From positions 1 through 64,000 of the forward strand of contig NZ_CANNDQ010000004.1 in the NCBI RefSeq assembly GCF_947503375.1: a stretch of 64,000 nt of DNA. The letters run 5' to 3'. Shown here piece after piece: positions 1 to 9,000 of the stretch; the stretch's first letter is position 1; each line of letters begins with the position of its first letter. The position numbers and the translations under genes were made by a program. This DNA is from an uncultured Psychroserpens sp. (GTDB lineage Bacteria; Bacteroidota; Bacteroidia; Flavobacteriales; Flavobacteriaceae). The notes beneath the pieces are model-generated. The model saw only the letters and a program-made list of their open reading frames with translations, was not told the DNA's origin and ran no database searches.

Positions 1-129
1 CCAAACTTCAAACGCTAGAAATGAAGACTTTATAAACCTAAAATAAATCCTCTAATATCTATAAAAAGAAATTCCAATATCTGGAGTAAATGGACATCTA
101 CCTTGTTACTATATAAATAACACATAATA

Positions 130-160
130 TTGTATGTGAATATTTAACATACTATCTTTG
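130..160 (+). promoter_or_regulatory. Predicted Bacteroidota-type promoter of the thrS operon
   Basis: TTG at 130-132 and TATCTTTG at 153-160 are separated by 20 bases. This fits the Bacteroidota primary sigma factor pattern (TTTG, then TAnnTTTG after about 17-23 bases). It would start transcription about 20-25 bases before the thrS ATG at 188. The rest of 1-187 shows no gene. Confidence 0.6.
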
Positions 161-187
161 CCCTCTTAAATTATAGCCATTATTATA

Positions 188-2143
188 ATGATTAATATTA
201 CTTTGCCAGATGGTACAATTAAAAGTTTTGAAAAAGGCGCTACTCCATTAGAAGTAGCAAAAAGCATAAGTGAAGGGTTTGCAAGAAACGTCATATCTGC
301 AAATTTTAACAATGAAACTATTGAAGTGTCTACACCTTTACAAGTTGATGGCTCACTAATTTTATATACTTGGAGAGATCGTAAAGGAAAAGAAACGTTT
401 TGGCACTCCTCATCTCATGTGATGGCTCAAGCCTTAGAAGAGTTATATCCTGGTATTAAACTAACTATTGGGCCAGCAATTCAAGAAGATAAAGGTAATG
501 GGTTTTACTATGATATCGACTTTGGCGAACATTCAATTTCTGAGAAAGATTTCAAAACTATCGAGAATAAAATGATTGAAATTGCTAGAGGCAAACATGA
601 ATTTAGAATGCGTTCTGTATCTAAAGATGAAGCACTTTCATTATATAAATCTCAAAATAATGAATTCAAAGTCGAACTAATCGAAAATCTTGAAGATGGT
701 GATATAACATTCTGCGATCATTCTACATTTACAGATTTATGCCGTGGAGGTCATATTCCAAACACTGGTATAATAAAAGCAGTAAAATTACTTTCAGTTG
801 CAGGTGCCTATTGGAGAGGAGATGAAAAGAACAAACAACTCACAAGAATATATGGCATATCATTTCCTAAACAAAAAGAATTGACTGAATACCTTCAACT
901 ATTAGAAGAAGCTAAACAACGTGATCATAGAAAATTAGGAAAAGAGCTAGAATTATTTACTTTTTCTCAAAAAGTTGGTCAGGGTTTGCCTCTTTGGCTG
1001 CCCAAGGGAGCTGCTCTTAGAGAACGACTTGAGAATTTTTTGAAAAGTGCTCAGAAAAAAGCTGGCTACGAAATGGTAGTTACGCCTCACATAGGCCAAA
1101 AAGAATTATATGTAACTTCTGGTCACTTTGCAAAATATGGAGAAGACAGTTTTCAACCGATAAACACTCCAGCCGAAGGTGAAGAATTCTTACTGAAACC
1201 TATGAATTGCCCTCACCATTGCGAAATATTTAACACACGTCCCTTCTCCTATAAAGAATTACCTAAACGTTATGCAGAATTTGGTACTGTTTATCGTTAT
1301 GAACAAAGCGGAGAACTGCATGGATTAACAAGAGTTAGAGGTTTTACTCAAGATGATGCTCATATATTTTGTACTCCTGATCAGTTAGATTCTGAATTCA
1401 AAGAAGTAATTGATCTCGTTCTTTATGTTTTTGGATCTTTAGGGTTTGAAAACTTTAAAGCACAAGTATCATTACGAGATCCGGACAATCCAGATAAATA
1501 TATAGGTAGTGATGAAAATTGGGAAAAAGCTGAAAACGCCATTCTGAATGCTGCAATAGATAAGGGTCTAGATTATATTGTAGAAACTGGAGAAGCTGCA
1601 TTTTATGGTCCTAAACTGGATTTCATGGTCAAAGACGCTCTTGGAAGAAATTGGCAACTTGGGACAATTCAAGTAGATTACAACTTACCTGAACGCTTTG
1701 ATCTAACCTATAAAGGTAGTGATAATGAGCTACATAGACCAGTTATGATTCATCGTGCTCCTTTTGGAAGTATGGAACGATTTATTGCAATTTTACTTGA
1801 ACACACAGGCGGAAACTTTCCGCTTTGGTTAATGCCAAATCAAGCAATCATACTATCATTAAGTGAGAAATATGAAAAATACGCCGAAAAAGTTTTAAAT
1901 TTGCTAGAAAATAACGAAATTCGCGCCCTCGTTGATAATAGAAATGAAACAATCGGAAAGAAGATTCGTGAAGCGGAGATGAGTAAAATCCCCTACATGA
2001 TTATTATTGGTGAGAACGAAGAAAAAGAAAATACGATTTCAGTTCGCCAACATGGTGGTGAAGATTTAGGCACGATTAGTGTAGATCAATTCTCTGAAAT
2101 CATTAAAAATGAAGTTAATAAAACATTAAAAACGTTTAAATAA
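188..2143 (+). CDS. thrS: Threonine--tRNA ligase
   Basis: Cytoplasmic class II aminoacyl-tRNA synthetase that charges tRNA-Thr. At 651 residues it has the usual bacterial length. Domains in order: N-terminal TGS domain (about 1-60), the editing domain with the [11 protein letters not shown] metal-site segment (near residue 78), the catalytic core with the zinc-binding [10 protein letters not shown] segment, motif 2 ([16 protein letters not shown]), motif 3 ([11 protein letters not shown]) and a C-terminal anticodon-binding domain. The ATG at 188 lies about 27 bases after a good TAnnTTTG element. It is first in the run thrS-infC-rpmI-rplT, a classic bacterial arrangement, and probably all four are co-transcribed. 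Identification is secure. Confidence 0.98.
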   Translation: MINITLPDGTIKSFEKGATPLEVAKSISEGFARNVISANFNNETIEVSTPLQVDGSLILYTWRDRKGKETFWHSSSHVMAQALEELYPGIKLTIGPAIQEDKGNGFYYDIDFGEHSISEKDFKTIENKMIEIARGKHEFRMRSVSKDEALSLYKSQNNEFKVELIENLEDGDITFCDHSTFTDLCRGGHIPNTGIIKAVKLLSVAGAYWRGDEKNKQLTRIYGISFPKQKELTEYLQLLEEAKQRDHRKLGKELELFTFSQKVGQGLPLWLPKGAALRERLENFLKSAQKKAGYEMVVTPHIGQKELYVTSGHFAKYGEDSFQPINTPAEGEEFLLKPMNCPHHCEIFNTRPFSYKELPKRYAEFGTVYRYEQSGELHGLTRVRGFTQDDAHIFCTPDQLDSEFKEVIDLVLYVFGSLGFENFKAQVSLRDPDNPDKYIGSDENWEKAENAILNAAIDKGLDYIVETGEAAFYGPKLDFMVKDALGRNWQLGTIQVDYNLPERFDLTYKGSDNELHRPVMIHRAPFGSMERFIAILLEHTGGNFPLWLMPNQAIILSLSEKYEKYAEKVLNLLENNEIRALVDNRNETIGKKIREAEMSKIPYMIIIGENEEKENTISVRQHGGEDLGTISVDQFSEIIKNEVNKTLKTFK

Positions 2144-2174
2144 AACACATAAGTTTAATTAAAATATATAAGCC

Positions 2175-2720
2175 ATAGCAATACGTAGAAGACATAACTC
2201 GAAAAGAGTAGTTAAAGAAGATCAGCATAATATTAACTCTAGAATTAGAGCTGAAAAGGTAAGACTTGTAGGTGATAATGTAGAAATAGGTATTTACACA
2301 ACAAAACAAGCGCTAGCCATAGCTGATGAGCAAGGTCTAGATCTTGTTGAGATTTCACCTAAAGCAGATCCTCCTGTATGTAAAGTAATGGACTATAAAA
2401 AGTTTCTTTACGAACAAAAGAAACGAGAAAAAGCACTTAAAGCTAAAGCTAGTAAAGTTACTATAAAGGAAATACGCTTTGGTCCTCAAACCGACGATCA
2501 TGACTATCAGTTTAAAAAGAAACATGCTGAAAAATTCCTTAAAGATGGTGCAAAGCTTAAAGCTTTTGTATTTTTCAAAGGACGTTCAATCGTATTTAAA
2601 GAGCAAGGTCAAATCTTATTATTAAGATTAGCTCAAGATCTTGAAGAACTAGGTAAAGTTGAACAAATGCCGCGTTTAGAAGGAAAGCGAATGACCATGT
2701 TCATTGCACCAAAGAAATAA
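2175..2720 (+). CDS. infC: Translation initiation factor IF-3, starting at a non-AUG (ATA) codon
   Basis: IF-3 binds the 30S subunit, blocks premature 50S joining and proofreads the start codon. The first in-frame ATG (2388) would cut off the whole N-terminal domain. Reading upstream in the same frame gives an uninterrupted, typical IF-3 N-terminus (AIRRRHNSK, then [19 protein letters not shown] and [19 protein letters not shown]), bounded by a TAA at 2169. The best start is ATA at 2175, giving 181 residues, the normal family length. infC in many bacteria uses a rare start (AUU, AUA) so that IF-3 represses its own translation; the same logic is inferred here. The alternative start is the second ATA at 2181. 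Product is certain, exact start fairly so. Confidence 0.93.
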   Translation: MAIRRRHNSKRVVKEDQHNINSRIRAEKVRLVGDNVEIGIYTTKQALAIADEQGLDLVEISPKADPPVCKVMDYKKFLYEQKKREKALKAKASKVTIKEIRFGPQTDDHDYQFKKKHAEKFLKDGAKLKAFVFFKGRSIVFKEQGQILLLRLAQDLEELGKVEQMPRLEGKRMTMFIAPKK

Positions 2721-2782
2721 ATTACACTGAAACAAATTCAGTTTTAAAGATAATAAGCGAAACGTAAATAAACTAGGAGACA

Positions 2783-2980
2783 ATGCCCAAAATGAAAACT
2801 AAATCAAGTGCTAAGAAACGTTTTAAACTAACTGGCACTGGTAAAATTAAGAGAAAGCATGCTTTTAAGAGTCATATATTGACAAAAAAATCTAAAAAGC
2901 GTAAGTTAGCTTTAACTCATGACACTTTGGTACACAAAGCAGATGAGAACAATATTAAAACAATGTTACGCTTAAAGTAA
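2783..2980 (+). CDS. rpmI: 50S ribosomal protein L35
   Basis: Small basic protein of 65 residues, the normal L35 length, starting [14 protein letters not shown], a highly conserved family N-terminus. It assembles into the large ribosomal subunit. It sits between infC and rplT as in most bacteria. AGGAG at 2775-2779 is one of the few clear Shine-Dalgarno-like sequences in this window, close to the ATG. In the 62-base gap after infC a small hairpin (ACTGAA 2726-2731 with TTCAGT 2737-2742, followed by T residues) could act as a weak attenuator, but this is speculative. Confidence 0.98.
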   Translation: MPKMKTKSSAKKRFKLTGTGKIKRKHAFKSHILTKKSKKRKLALTHDTLVHKADENNIKTMLRLK

Positions 2981-2984
2981 TATC

Positions 2985-3063
2985 GTTTTAATCGGTTAAA
3001 ACAAATTATAAACCCTGGAGTTAGGCAAAATAATTTAGCAAGTATCGATGTATCGATCGCCTA
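2985..3063 (+). promoter_or_regulatory. Possible structured leader between rpmI and rplT
   Basis: The 104-base spacer holds several small dyads: GTTTTAA (2985-2991) with TTAAAAC (2996-3002) around a TCGG tetraloop; TAGGC (3022-3026) with GCCTA (3059-3063); and inside the latter ATCGA/TCGAT around 3044-3057. L20 is known to regulate its own operon by binding leader RNA in other bacteria, so a binding site here is plausible. This is inference from base-pairing by eye. Confidence 0.3.
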
Positions 3064-3084
3064 CTACAAAAAACAATTTAAGAA

Positions 3085-3429
3085 ATGCCAAGATCAGTAA
3101 ATTCAGTAGCGAAAAGAGCCAGAAGAAAAAAGGTTCTTAAGCAAGCAAAAGGTTACTTCGGAAGACGTAAAAACGTTTGGACAGTAGCAAAAAATGCGGT
3201 TGATAAAGCGATGCAATATTCGTATAGAGATCGTAGAAACAAAAAAAGAACGTTCCGTTCGCTTTGGATCATGCGTATAAATGCAGGAGCTAGACAACAT
3301 GGAATGAGCTATTCTAAGTTTATGGGAAAACTGAAAGCTAACAATATCGAATTGAACCGTAAGGTTCTTGCAGATTTAGCAATGAATAACCCAGAAGCTT
3401 TTGAAGCAATAGTAAACAAAGTAAAGTAA
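3085..3429 (+). CDS. rplT: 50S ribosomal protein L20
   Basis: Protein of 114 residues, the normal L20 length. It opens [19 protein letters not shown] and carries the conserved [29 protein letters not shown] region. L20 is needed early in 50S assembly and in several bacteria represses its own operon. It is the last gene of thrS-infC-rpmI-rplT and is followed directly by a strong intrinsic terminator. Confidence 0.98.
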   Translation: MPRSVNSVAKRARRKKVLKQAKGYFGRRKNVWTVAKNAVDKAMQYSYRDRRNKKRTFRSLWIMRINAGARQHGMSYSKFMGKLKANNIELNRKVLADLAMNNPEAFEAIVNKVK

Positions 3430-3465
3430 GGCGTTCGCCTAAACAATAACAACAATTCGCTTATA

Positions 3466-3496
3466 AAAACCGATTCATTTTAGAATCGGTTTTTTT
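3466..3496 (+). terminator. Intrinsic terminator of the rplT operon
   Basis: Perfect stem AAAACCGATTC (3466-3476) with GAATCGGTTTT (3483-3493), a six-base loop and a run of seven T. It closes the ribosomal protein operon 37 bases after the rplT stop. Confidence 0.9.
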
Positions 3497-3572
3497 ATTT
3501 GCATTTTAAGCTTGAGGCTAAATGATTTGAAATCTATTTTTTAGTAACTTCCCATTCTAATTTTAATTTCTT

Positions 3573-6500
3573 ATGATTCGAATTCAATTTTTAGCAATCC
3601 TCACACTATTATTTACCCTAAACTCGTTTAGTCAAGACAAAGAAAAAGATACAAAACCCACTTGGGATGTTTCTAATCCTGAAGGGAATTGGAGCTTTAA
3701 AGACCTACAGTTATCAACAAATGAAGGCACTTGGATGAACCTTGACGTAAGTCCAAATGGCAAACACATTGTTTTTGATCTTCTAGGAGATATATACAAG
3801 TTAGATATCAATGGAGGAAAAGCTACTGTACTTCGCAAAGGACTCCCTTTTGAAATACAACCACGCTTTAGTCCTGATGGAACCTCAATAGCATTCACTA
3901 GTGATGCAGGTGGTGGTGATAATATTTGGACTATGGACTTAAATGGCAATAATGCCAAACAGGTAACAAAAGAAAAATTTAGACTACTAAACAATGCTAT
4001 ATGGACAAATGATGGTAACTACTTAATAGCAAGAAAACACTTTACCTCGACTCGATCTGCAGGTGCTGGAGAACTTTGGATGTATCATAAAACAGGAGGT
4101 AGCGGTATACAACTCACTAAGAAGAAAAATGACCAACAAGATGTAAATGAACCTACATTATCGCCAGATGGGAAATACCTTTATTATAGTGAAGATATGT
4201 ATCCAGGCGGTTTTTTTCAATACAATAAAGATCCAAATAGCCAAATCTATGTCATCAACAGATATAATATGGAAACAGGTGAAATTGATAGAATCACTGG
4301 TGGACCAGGTGGTGCAGCAAGGCCTCAAATTTCAAAAGATGGGAAAAAATTAGCGTTTGTTAAACGAGTTAGAACTAAAAGTGTTTTATATATACACGAC
4401 TTAGAAACTGGAGAAGAATGGCCCATATATGATAAATTAAACAAAGACCAACAAGAAGCATGGGCAATTTTTGGTGTGTATACAAACTTTAATTGGATGC
4501 CAGATAATCAAGCTATTATTATTTGGGCTGGCGGAAAAATAAATCATATAAATATCAATACCCTAGACGTTAAAAATATTCCTTTTCAAGTAGATGCTAC
4601 TATTAAAATTGCAAAAGCTGTTGAGTTTGATAATCCAGTTGCTCCAGAAAATTTTGAAGCAAAAGTTATAAGACATTTAACAACTTCACCAAATGGTAAA
4701 TCGGTTGTTTTTAATGCCCTTGGTTATTTGTGGACTCAAAAATTACCTAACGGAAATCCAAAACGATTAACTTCTGGAACCGACTTTGAATTTGAACCAA
4801 CCTATTCTCCTGATGGCAAATACATTACTTATGTGACTTGGAATGATGAGAATTTAGGAGGCATCTACTCTATTCCTACTTCTGGTGGTACACCAAAAAA
4901 ACTCACAGACCAAAAAGGGATATATAGAAACCCTTCTTACTCAAATAATGGTAAATATATTGCCTACCGTAAAGAAAATGGCAATAGTGAACAAGGTCGA
5001 ACATTTGATAAAAATCCAGGTTTGTATTATATGAATGTAGATGGATCAAACGCAAAGTTCATAACCAGAGAAGGTGATTATCCTGTTTTTAGCACCAATG
5101 ATAAGCGTATTATTTATCAAAAGGGAGGGGTTTTCTTTGGAGCGTTAACTAAAGAATTGAAAAGTGTTAATTTAGATGGGTTTGATGAACGCATTTTGGT
5201 GAAATCAAAACATGGGAACAGATTGGTTCGTAGTCCAGACGGAAAATGGATCGCATTTGTACATTTACATAAAGTATATATAGCTCCTATGCCTCATCCA
5301 GGGCAAACTTTAGATCTAACTAATAAGTCAAAATATATTCCTGTAACGCAATTATCAAAAGATGCTGGTATAAACCTGCATTGGTCTAAGACTAGTAAAA
5401 AACTGCATTGGACGCTTGGTAACACCTATTTTTCAATAGACGCCTCCGAAGATGTTAAGCTTGTAGAAGAAGGCATTAAGATTTCTCTAAACGTAAAAAC
5501 TGATAAACCTCAAGGCTCAATTGCTCTCAAAAATGTAAGGCTAATTACAATGGAAGGAAATGAAGTTATTGAAAATGGGACTATTATCATTAAGAATAAT
5601 AGAATTGATGCCATTGGTAAAACCTCAGAAGTAAATGTACCATCTGGAGCTAAAGTATATGATCTCTCTGGAAAAACCATTATGCCAGGTATAGTTGATG
5701 TACATGCACATATTGGTGGATTTAGATATGGTTTAACAACCCAAAAGCATTGGCAATTTTATGCCAATTTAGCATACGGTGTTACCACAGCACATGATCC
5801 TTCGGCGCATTCTGAAACAGTTTTTGCCTTGTCTGAGTTACAAAAAAATGGAACGCTTGTTGGTCCTCGTCTTTATTCTACTGGGTTTATTTTATATGGT
5901 GCCGATGGAGATTTCAAAGCAGTAATCAATAGTTTAGAAGATGCACGATCATCAGTAAGGCGAACAAAAGCATTTGGTGCATTATCAGTAAAAAGCTACA
6001 ATCAACCAAGACGAGATCAAAGACAACAAGTATTACAGGCAGCTCGAGAAGAAGGTATCTTTGTAGTCCCTGAAGGCGGATCAAATTTTTATCATAATAT
6101 CACTATGATTATGGATGGTCATACAGGAATAGAACATAACATTCCTGTAGCACCTGTCTATAAAGATGTTTTAGAACTTTGGGGACAAAGTAATACGGGC
6201 TACACACCTACTCTAGTTGTGAATTATGGAGGCATCAATGGTGAATATTATTGGTATCAAAATACTAATGTTTGGGAAAATGAAAAACTACTAAAATACA
6301 CACCTAGAGGAATTATTGATTCGAGATCCAGACATAGAACAATGATACCAGAAGATGAGTACAAAAACGGACATATTCTAGTTTCAGAAACCTGTAAAAC
6401 ACTTAGTGATGCTGGTGTAAAAGTAAACCTTGGAGCGCATGGTCAATTACAAGGTCTAGCCGCTCACTGGGAGCTATGGATGCTTCAGCAAGGTGGAATG

Positions 6501-6836
6501 TCTAATCATGAAGCCTTAAAAGCAGCCACCATCAATGGTGCTGAATACATTGGTGCAGCAGGAGATATTGGTTCCTTAAAGCAAGGGAAACTTGCTGATT
6601 TAATTATCTTGGAAGACAACCCTTTAGAAGATATTAAAAATTCAGAAAGCATAATTTACACCATGATAAATGGTCGTATGTATGATACCGAAACTATGAA
6701 TGAAATTGGTAATCACCCAAAAGAGCGCTCAAAATTTTATTGGGAGAACACAAAATACAATCAAGCATTTCCGTGGCACGAAGAAAGTATGAGCTTTACT
6801 CGTGAAGCTTGTGGTTGTCATATAGGTTCACATTAG
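3573..6836 (+). CDS. Exported TolB-like beta-propeller / amidohydrolase fusion protein
   Basis: 1087-residue exported protein. A signal peptide (about 1-20, ending LNSFSQ) is followed by a long region with repeated SPDGK/SPNGK strands typical of TolB/WD40-like propellers (about 45-600). A C-terminal imidazolonepropionase-type amidohydrolase (about 640-1060) follows. The metal-site motif DVHAH is at 709-713 and DGHTGIEHN at about 848-856. Where the superfamily usually has a catalytic Asp (GTDA-like), this protein reads GAHGQ (H956). The C-terminus ends with a Cys/His cluster (ACGCHIGSH). This architecture is widespread in Bacteroidota and Proteobacteria; the substrate is unknown, with cyclic peptide or dipeptide hydrolysis a guess. 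It is flanked by terminators, so probably monocistronic. Confidence 0.88.
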   Translation: MIRIQFLAILTLLFTLNSFSQDKEKDTKPTWDVSNPEGNWSFKDLQLSTNEGTWMNLDVSPNGKHIVFDLLGDIYKLDINGGKATVLRKGLPFEIQPRFSPDGTSIAFTSDAGGGDNIWTMDLNGNNAKQVTKEKFRLLNNAIWTNDGNYLIARKHFTSTRSAGAGELWMYHKTGGSGIQLTKKKNDQQDVNEPTLSPDGKYLYYSEDMYPGGFFQYNKDPNSQIYVINRYNMETGEIDRITGGPGGAARPQISKDGKKLAFVKRVRTKSVLYIHDLETGEEWPIYDKLNKDQQEAWAIFGVYTNFNWMPDNQAIIIWAGGKINHININTLDVKNIPFQVDATIKIAKAVEFDNPVAPENFEAKVIRHLTTSPNGKSVVFNALGYLWTQKLPNGNPKRLTSGTDFEFEPTYSPDGKYITYVTWNDENLGGIYSIPTSGGTPKKLTDQKGIYRNPSYSNNGKYIAYRKENGNSEQGRTFDKNPGLYYMNVDGSNAKFITREGDYPVFSTNDKRIIYQKGGVFFGALTKELKSVNLDGFDERILVKSKHGNRLVRSPDGKWIAFVHLHKVYIAPMPHPGQTLDLTNKSKYIPVTQLSKDAGINLHWSKTSKKLHWTLGNTYFSIDASEDVKLVEEGIKISLNVKTDKPQGSIALKNVRLITMEGNEVIENGTIIIKNNRIDAIGKTSEVNVPSGAKVYDLSGKTIMPGIVDVHAHIGGFRYGLTTQKHWQFYANLAYGVTTAHDPSAHSETVFALSELQKNGTLVGPRLYSTGFILYGADGDFKAVINSLEDARSSVRRTKAFGALSVKSYNQPRRDQRQQVLQAAREEGIFVVPEGGSNFYHNITMIMDGHTGIEHNIPVAPVYKDVLELWGQSNTGYTPTLVVNYGGINGEYYWYQNTNVWENEKLLKYTPRGIIDSRSRHRTMIPEDEYKNGHILVSETCKTLSDAGVKVNLGAHGQLQGLAAHWELWMLQQGGMSNHEALKAATINGAEYIGAAGDIGSLKQGKLADLIILEDNPLEDIKNSESIIYTMINGRMYDTETMNEIGNHPKERSKFYWENTKYNQAFPWHEESMSFTREACGCHIGSH

Positions 6837-6844
6837 AAAAGTAA

Positions 6845-6875
6845 AATCCGATATATCTCTATATCGGATTTTTTT
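6845..6875 (+). terminator. Intrinsic terminator after the amidohydrolase gene
   Basis: Perfect 11-base stem AATCCGATATA (6845-6855) with TATATCGGATT (6860-6870), a TCTC loop and then five further T. It may also slow transcription arriving from the convergent gene, but the minus-strand T run is short. Confidence 0.88.
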
Positions 6876-6898
6876 ATTAGTGATAGTGATGATGATCT

Positions 6899-6932
6899 TT
6901 ATGTCTTATGTCTTATGTCTTATGTCTTATGT
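6899..6932. repeat. Heptanucleotide tandem repeat TTATGTC, 4.9 copies, across a stop codon
   Basis: Four exact copies of TTATGTC (6899-6926) plus TTATGT. Read on the minus strand the unit is GACATAA. The first TAA met by the minus-strand gene is its stop codon at 6929-6927. Because seven is not a multiple of three, the array supplies TAA in all three frames. Confidence 0.9.
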
Positions 6933-8186
6933 TTTTTGTTTTTTCTTCTTAGCAGCTGGGAATAATACATTATTTAATATTAATCTATAGCCAGGTGATG
7001 TAGGATGTAAGTCTAACTCTGTTTTTGGGTCTCCAACTTTGTGTGTGTAATCTTCAGGATCATGTCCGCCATAGAAAGTAAAAAAGCCTTTACCTTTGAT
7101 ACCATGAATATATTTAGCTTCACCATTGGTTTTATTCTCTCCCATGACCAAAACATTAGACTTGATTTCATCTCGTGTAAAAGAAGTAGTCTGTCCCATA
7201 AAACCTTTAACTAATGCGGTATGATTTTGACACAACATGGTTGGAATTGGATCCCATTTTGCTGAAAAATCCATCAATGAAAAATAATCTGTCATTTTAG
7301 GTATTCTACGCTTTTGTGTCATATCTATTGAAGAGAACTCGTAAACATTAGGATTACGTTCAAGTATAAAATCTTTAAACGCAAACGTCTTGTTATAATC
7401 AATTTTATTTTGATAACTTGGATCGCTGCCATCTCCATCAAACATAGGTTCGCATATATCTACGCCTTCAGCAGATAATGCAATATCAAAACTATCAGTT
7501 GCACTACACATTGCAAACATAAATCCACCTCCAATAACATAATCTCTTATCTTTTTAGCCACATCTAATTTTTCTTCAGAAACCTTATCATAACCTAAAC
7601 TTCTTGCTAATTCTTCAGCTTCCTTCTTTTCTTGAATATACCATGATGCAGAACGATATGCTCTGTAAAATTTACCATATTGTCCTGTAAAATCTTCATG
7701 ATGTAAGTGTAACCAATCATATAATAGTAGCGCATCATTCAACACGTCATCATCATAAACTGTTTCATAAGGAATTTCCGCATAGGTTAAAACCATAGTT
7801 ACTGCATCGTCCCAAGGCTGTAACCCTTTAGGCGTATAAACCGCTATTTTTGGTGCTTTTTCTAAAACAACAGCTTCCATATTTTGCGAAGGACTACTTA
7901 TAAGATCAAGAATTTCTTCTGCTTTAGAATTAGAAATAACTTCAAAACTAACGCCTCTAATCTGGCACTCACGTTGAATTTCTTCGGTATCTGGTAGTAA
8001 AAATGAACCCCCTTTATAATTGAGTAACCATTTAACTTTTAATTGTTTTTCTAAAGTCCAATAGGTTACACCATAAGCTTTTAAATGATTTTGTTGCTCT
8101 TCTGCATCCATTGGAATTAGAATATAAGATGCATAACCATTTAAAGCTAATAATAAACAGATAATTAATACAAAATACTTCTTCAT
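6927..8186 (-). CDS. Conserved exported Bacteroidota protein (often labelled asparagine synthetase B)
   Basis: 419 residues with an N-terminal signal peptide (about 1-19, LLLALNGYAS). It belongs to a conserved flavobacterial family that, as I recall, databases often name asparagine synthetase B. It lacks the N-terminal catalytic Cys and the ATP-pyrophosphatase motif of true AsnB, so that name is probably wrong. The body looks like an alpha/beta glutamine-amidotransferase-like fold: IAVYTPKGLQPWDDAVTMVL near 115-135, GGGFMFAMCSATDSFDIALS around 220-240 with Cys as a possible nucleophile-elbow residue, and FFTFYGGHDPEDYTH near the end. It terminates in a lysine-rich tail at a heptamer repeat. 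Function unknown; export suggests a periplasmic role. Confidence 0.8.
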   Translation of the reverse strand: MKKYFVLIICLLLALNGYASYILIPMDAEEQQNHLKAYGVTYWTLEKQLKVKWLLNYKGGSFLLPDTEEIQRECQIRGVSFEVISNSKAEEILDLISSPSQNMEAVVLEKAPKIAVYTPKGLQPWDDAVTMVLTYAEIPYETVYDDDVLNDALLLYDWLHLHHEDFTGQYGKFYRAYRSASWYIQEKKEAEELARSLGYDKVSEEKLDVAKKIRDYVIGGGFMFAMCSATDSFDIALSAEGVDICEPMFDGDGSDPSYQNKIDYNKTFAFKDFILERNPNVYEFSSIDMTQKRRIPKMTDYFSLMDFSAKWDPIPTMLCQNHTALVKGFMGQTTSFTRDEIKSNVLVMGENKTNGEAKYIHGIKGKGFFTFYGGHDPEDYTHKVGDPKTELDLHPTSPGYRLILNNVLFPAAKKKKQKT

Positions 8187-8268
8187 AATGGAAAGATACT
8201 CAAAAATTATTCCTAAGGTAATAGCTTTAATATAGTTTTATATATTTTTTAGCTAAATGACCTTTTTT

Positions 8269-9000
8269 TTAAGTTAACGCTAACTTTTGAAGTTGATTGT
8301 AGTATGGCTGGCACTCATTTAGAAGCGGAATCAAATACTCAGGAAATGGCTCATTTTTAGGTTTATACCTTGAAAAACCTGAAGATTTATGAACATTAGC
8401 ATACCAGTACTTAGCCCAAACGCCATCTTCTTCTCGCTGTTGTGGTGACCATTGTAACATATTTATATCGAAAGGAATATCTATAATTTTACAAAATTGA
8501 CGTAATACACCTTCAGGATTGAGTAATACTTTTTTTGCATCCAACACGACATAATCTATGTCATACAAATCAAAATAATTAATCAAATCTAAATGCAACT
8601 TATAACCAACATCAGACATTGTTGGATTATCTATAACTTTTGCAAACGAGGGTAACATCTCTTTAGGATCTCTTGTTAGTATAACGTTTATGATTTGTTT
8701 CATAAAGCTTCGATCTAATCCTAAAATATGATGTGTCATGTTCTTAAAAAATACGATTGATTTTTCAGAATAGTTCAGCATCATTTCTACTACTCTTTCT
8801 CCATCATTTTCCATGGTTTTTAAAATAACATCAGCTCCTGGATGATACGCTTTTGCTCTAGAATTACTTAGATAGTATGCATACAAAGGCTCATCAAAAA
8901 CTTTTGTATCATTACGCTGAGCAAAGCTATACATTAATGCTGTAGAAATATTTCTTGGTCCAGACCAAAGTGAAATTCGTTTAATTTTATCGCTTTGCAT
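8269..9000 (-). CDS. P-loop sulfotransferase-like protein paired with a class IV aminotransferase
   Basis: 243 residues, no signal peptide. The N-terminal strand-loop ISLWSGPRNISTALMYSF (about 9-26) matches the phosphosulfate-binding loop of sulfotransferases. A second segment, VILTRDPKEMLPSFAKVI (about 106-123), resembles the 3'-phosphate-binding RDP motif. It is therefore a cytoplasmic P-loop protein of the sulfotransferase superfamily; whether it transfers sulfate is unknown. Its start overlaps the end of the aminotransferase gene by 14 bases in another frame, implying translational coupling. Plant proteins annotated as branched-chain aminotransferase-like combine the same two domain types (from memory), which suggests a shared pathway. 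Confidence 0.78.
   Translation of the reverse strand: MQSDKIKRISLWSGPRNISTALMYSFAQRNDTKVFDEPLYAYYLSNSRAKAYHPGADVILKTMENDGERVVEMMLNYSEKSIVFFKNMTHHILGLDRSFMKQIINVILTRDPKEMLPSFAKVIDNPTMSDVGYKLHLDLINYFDLYDIDYVVLDAKKVLLNPEGVLRQFCKIIDIPFDINMLQWSPQQREEDGVWAKYWYANVHKSSGFSRYKPKNEPFPEYLIPLLNECQPYYNQLQKLALT

Noticed and set aside
6899..6932. Heptamer array considered as a CRISPR-like repeat
   Set aside because: The unit is seven bases with no spacers and no cas genes; it is a plain tandem repeat.
8269..8290. Small dyad AAGTTA/TAACTT at the end of the sulfotransferase-like gene as terminator
   Set aside because: On the minus strand the stem is followed by A residues rather than T, and the stem is only six base pairs.
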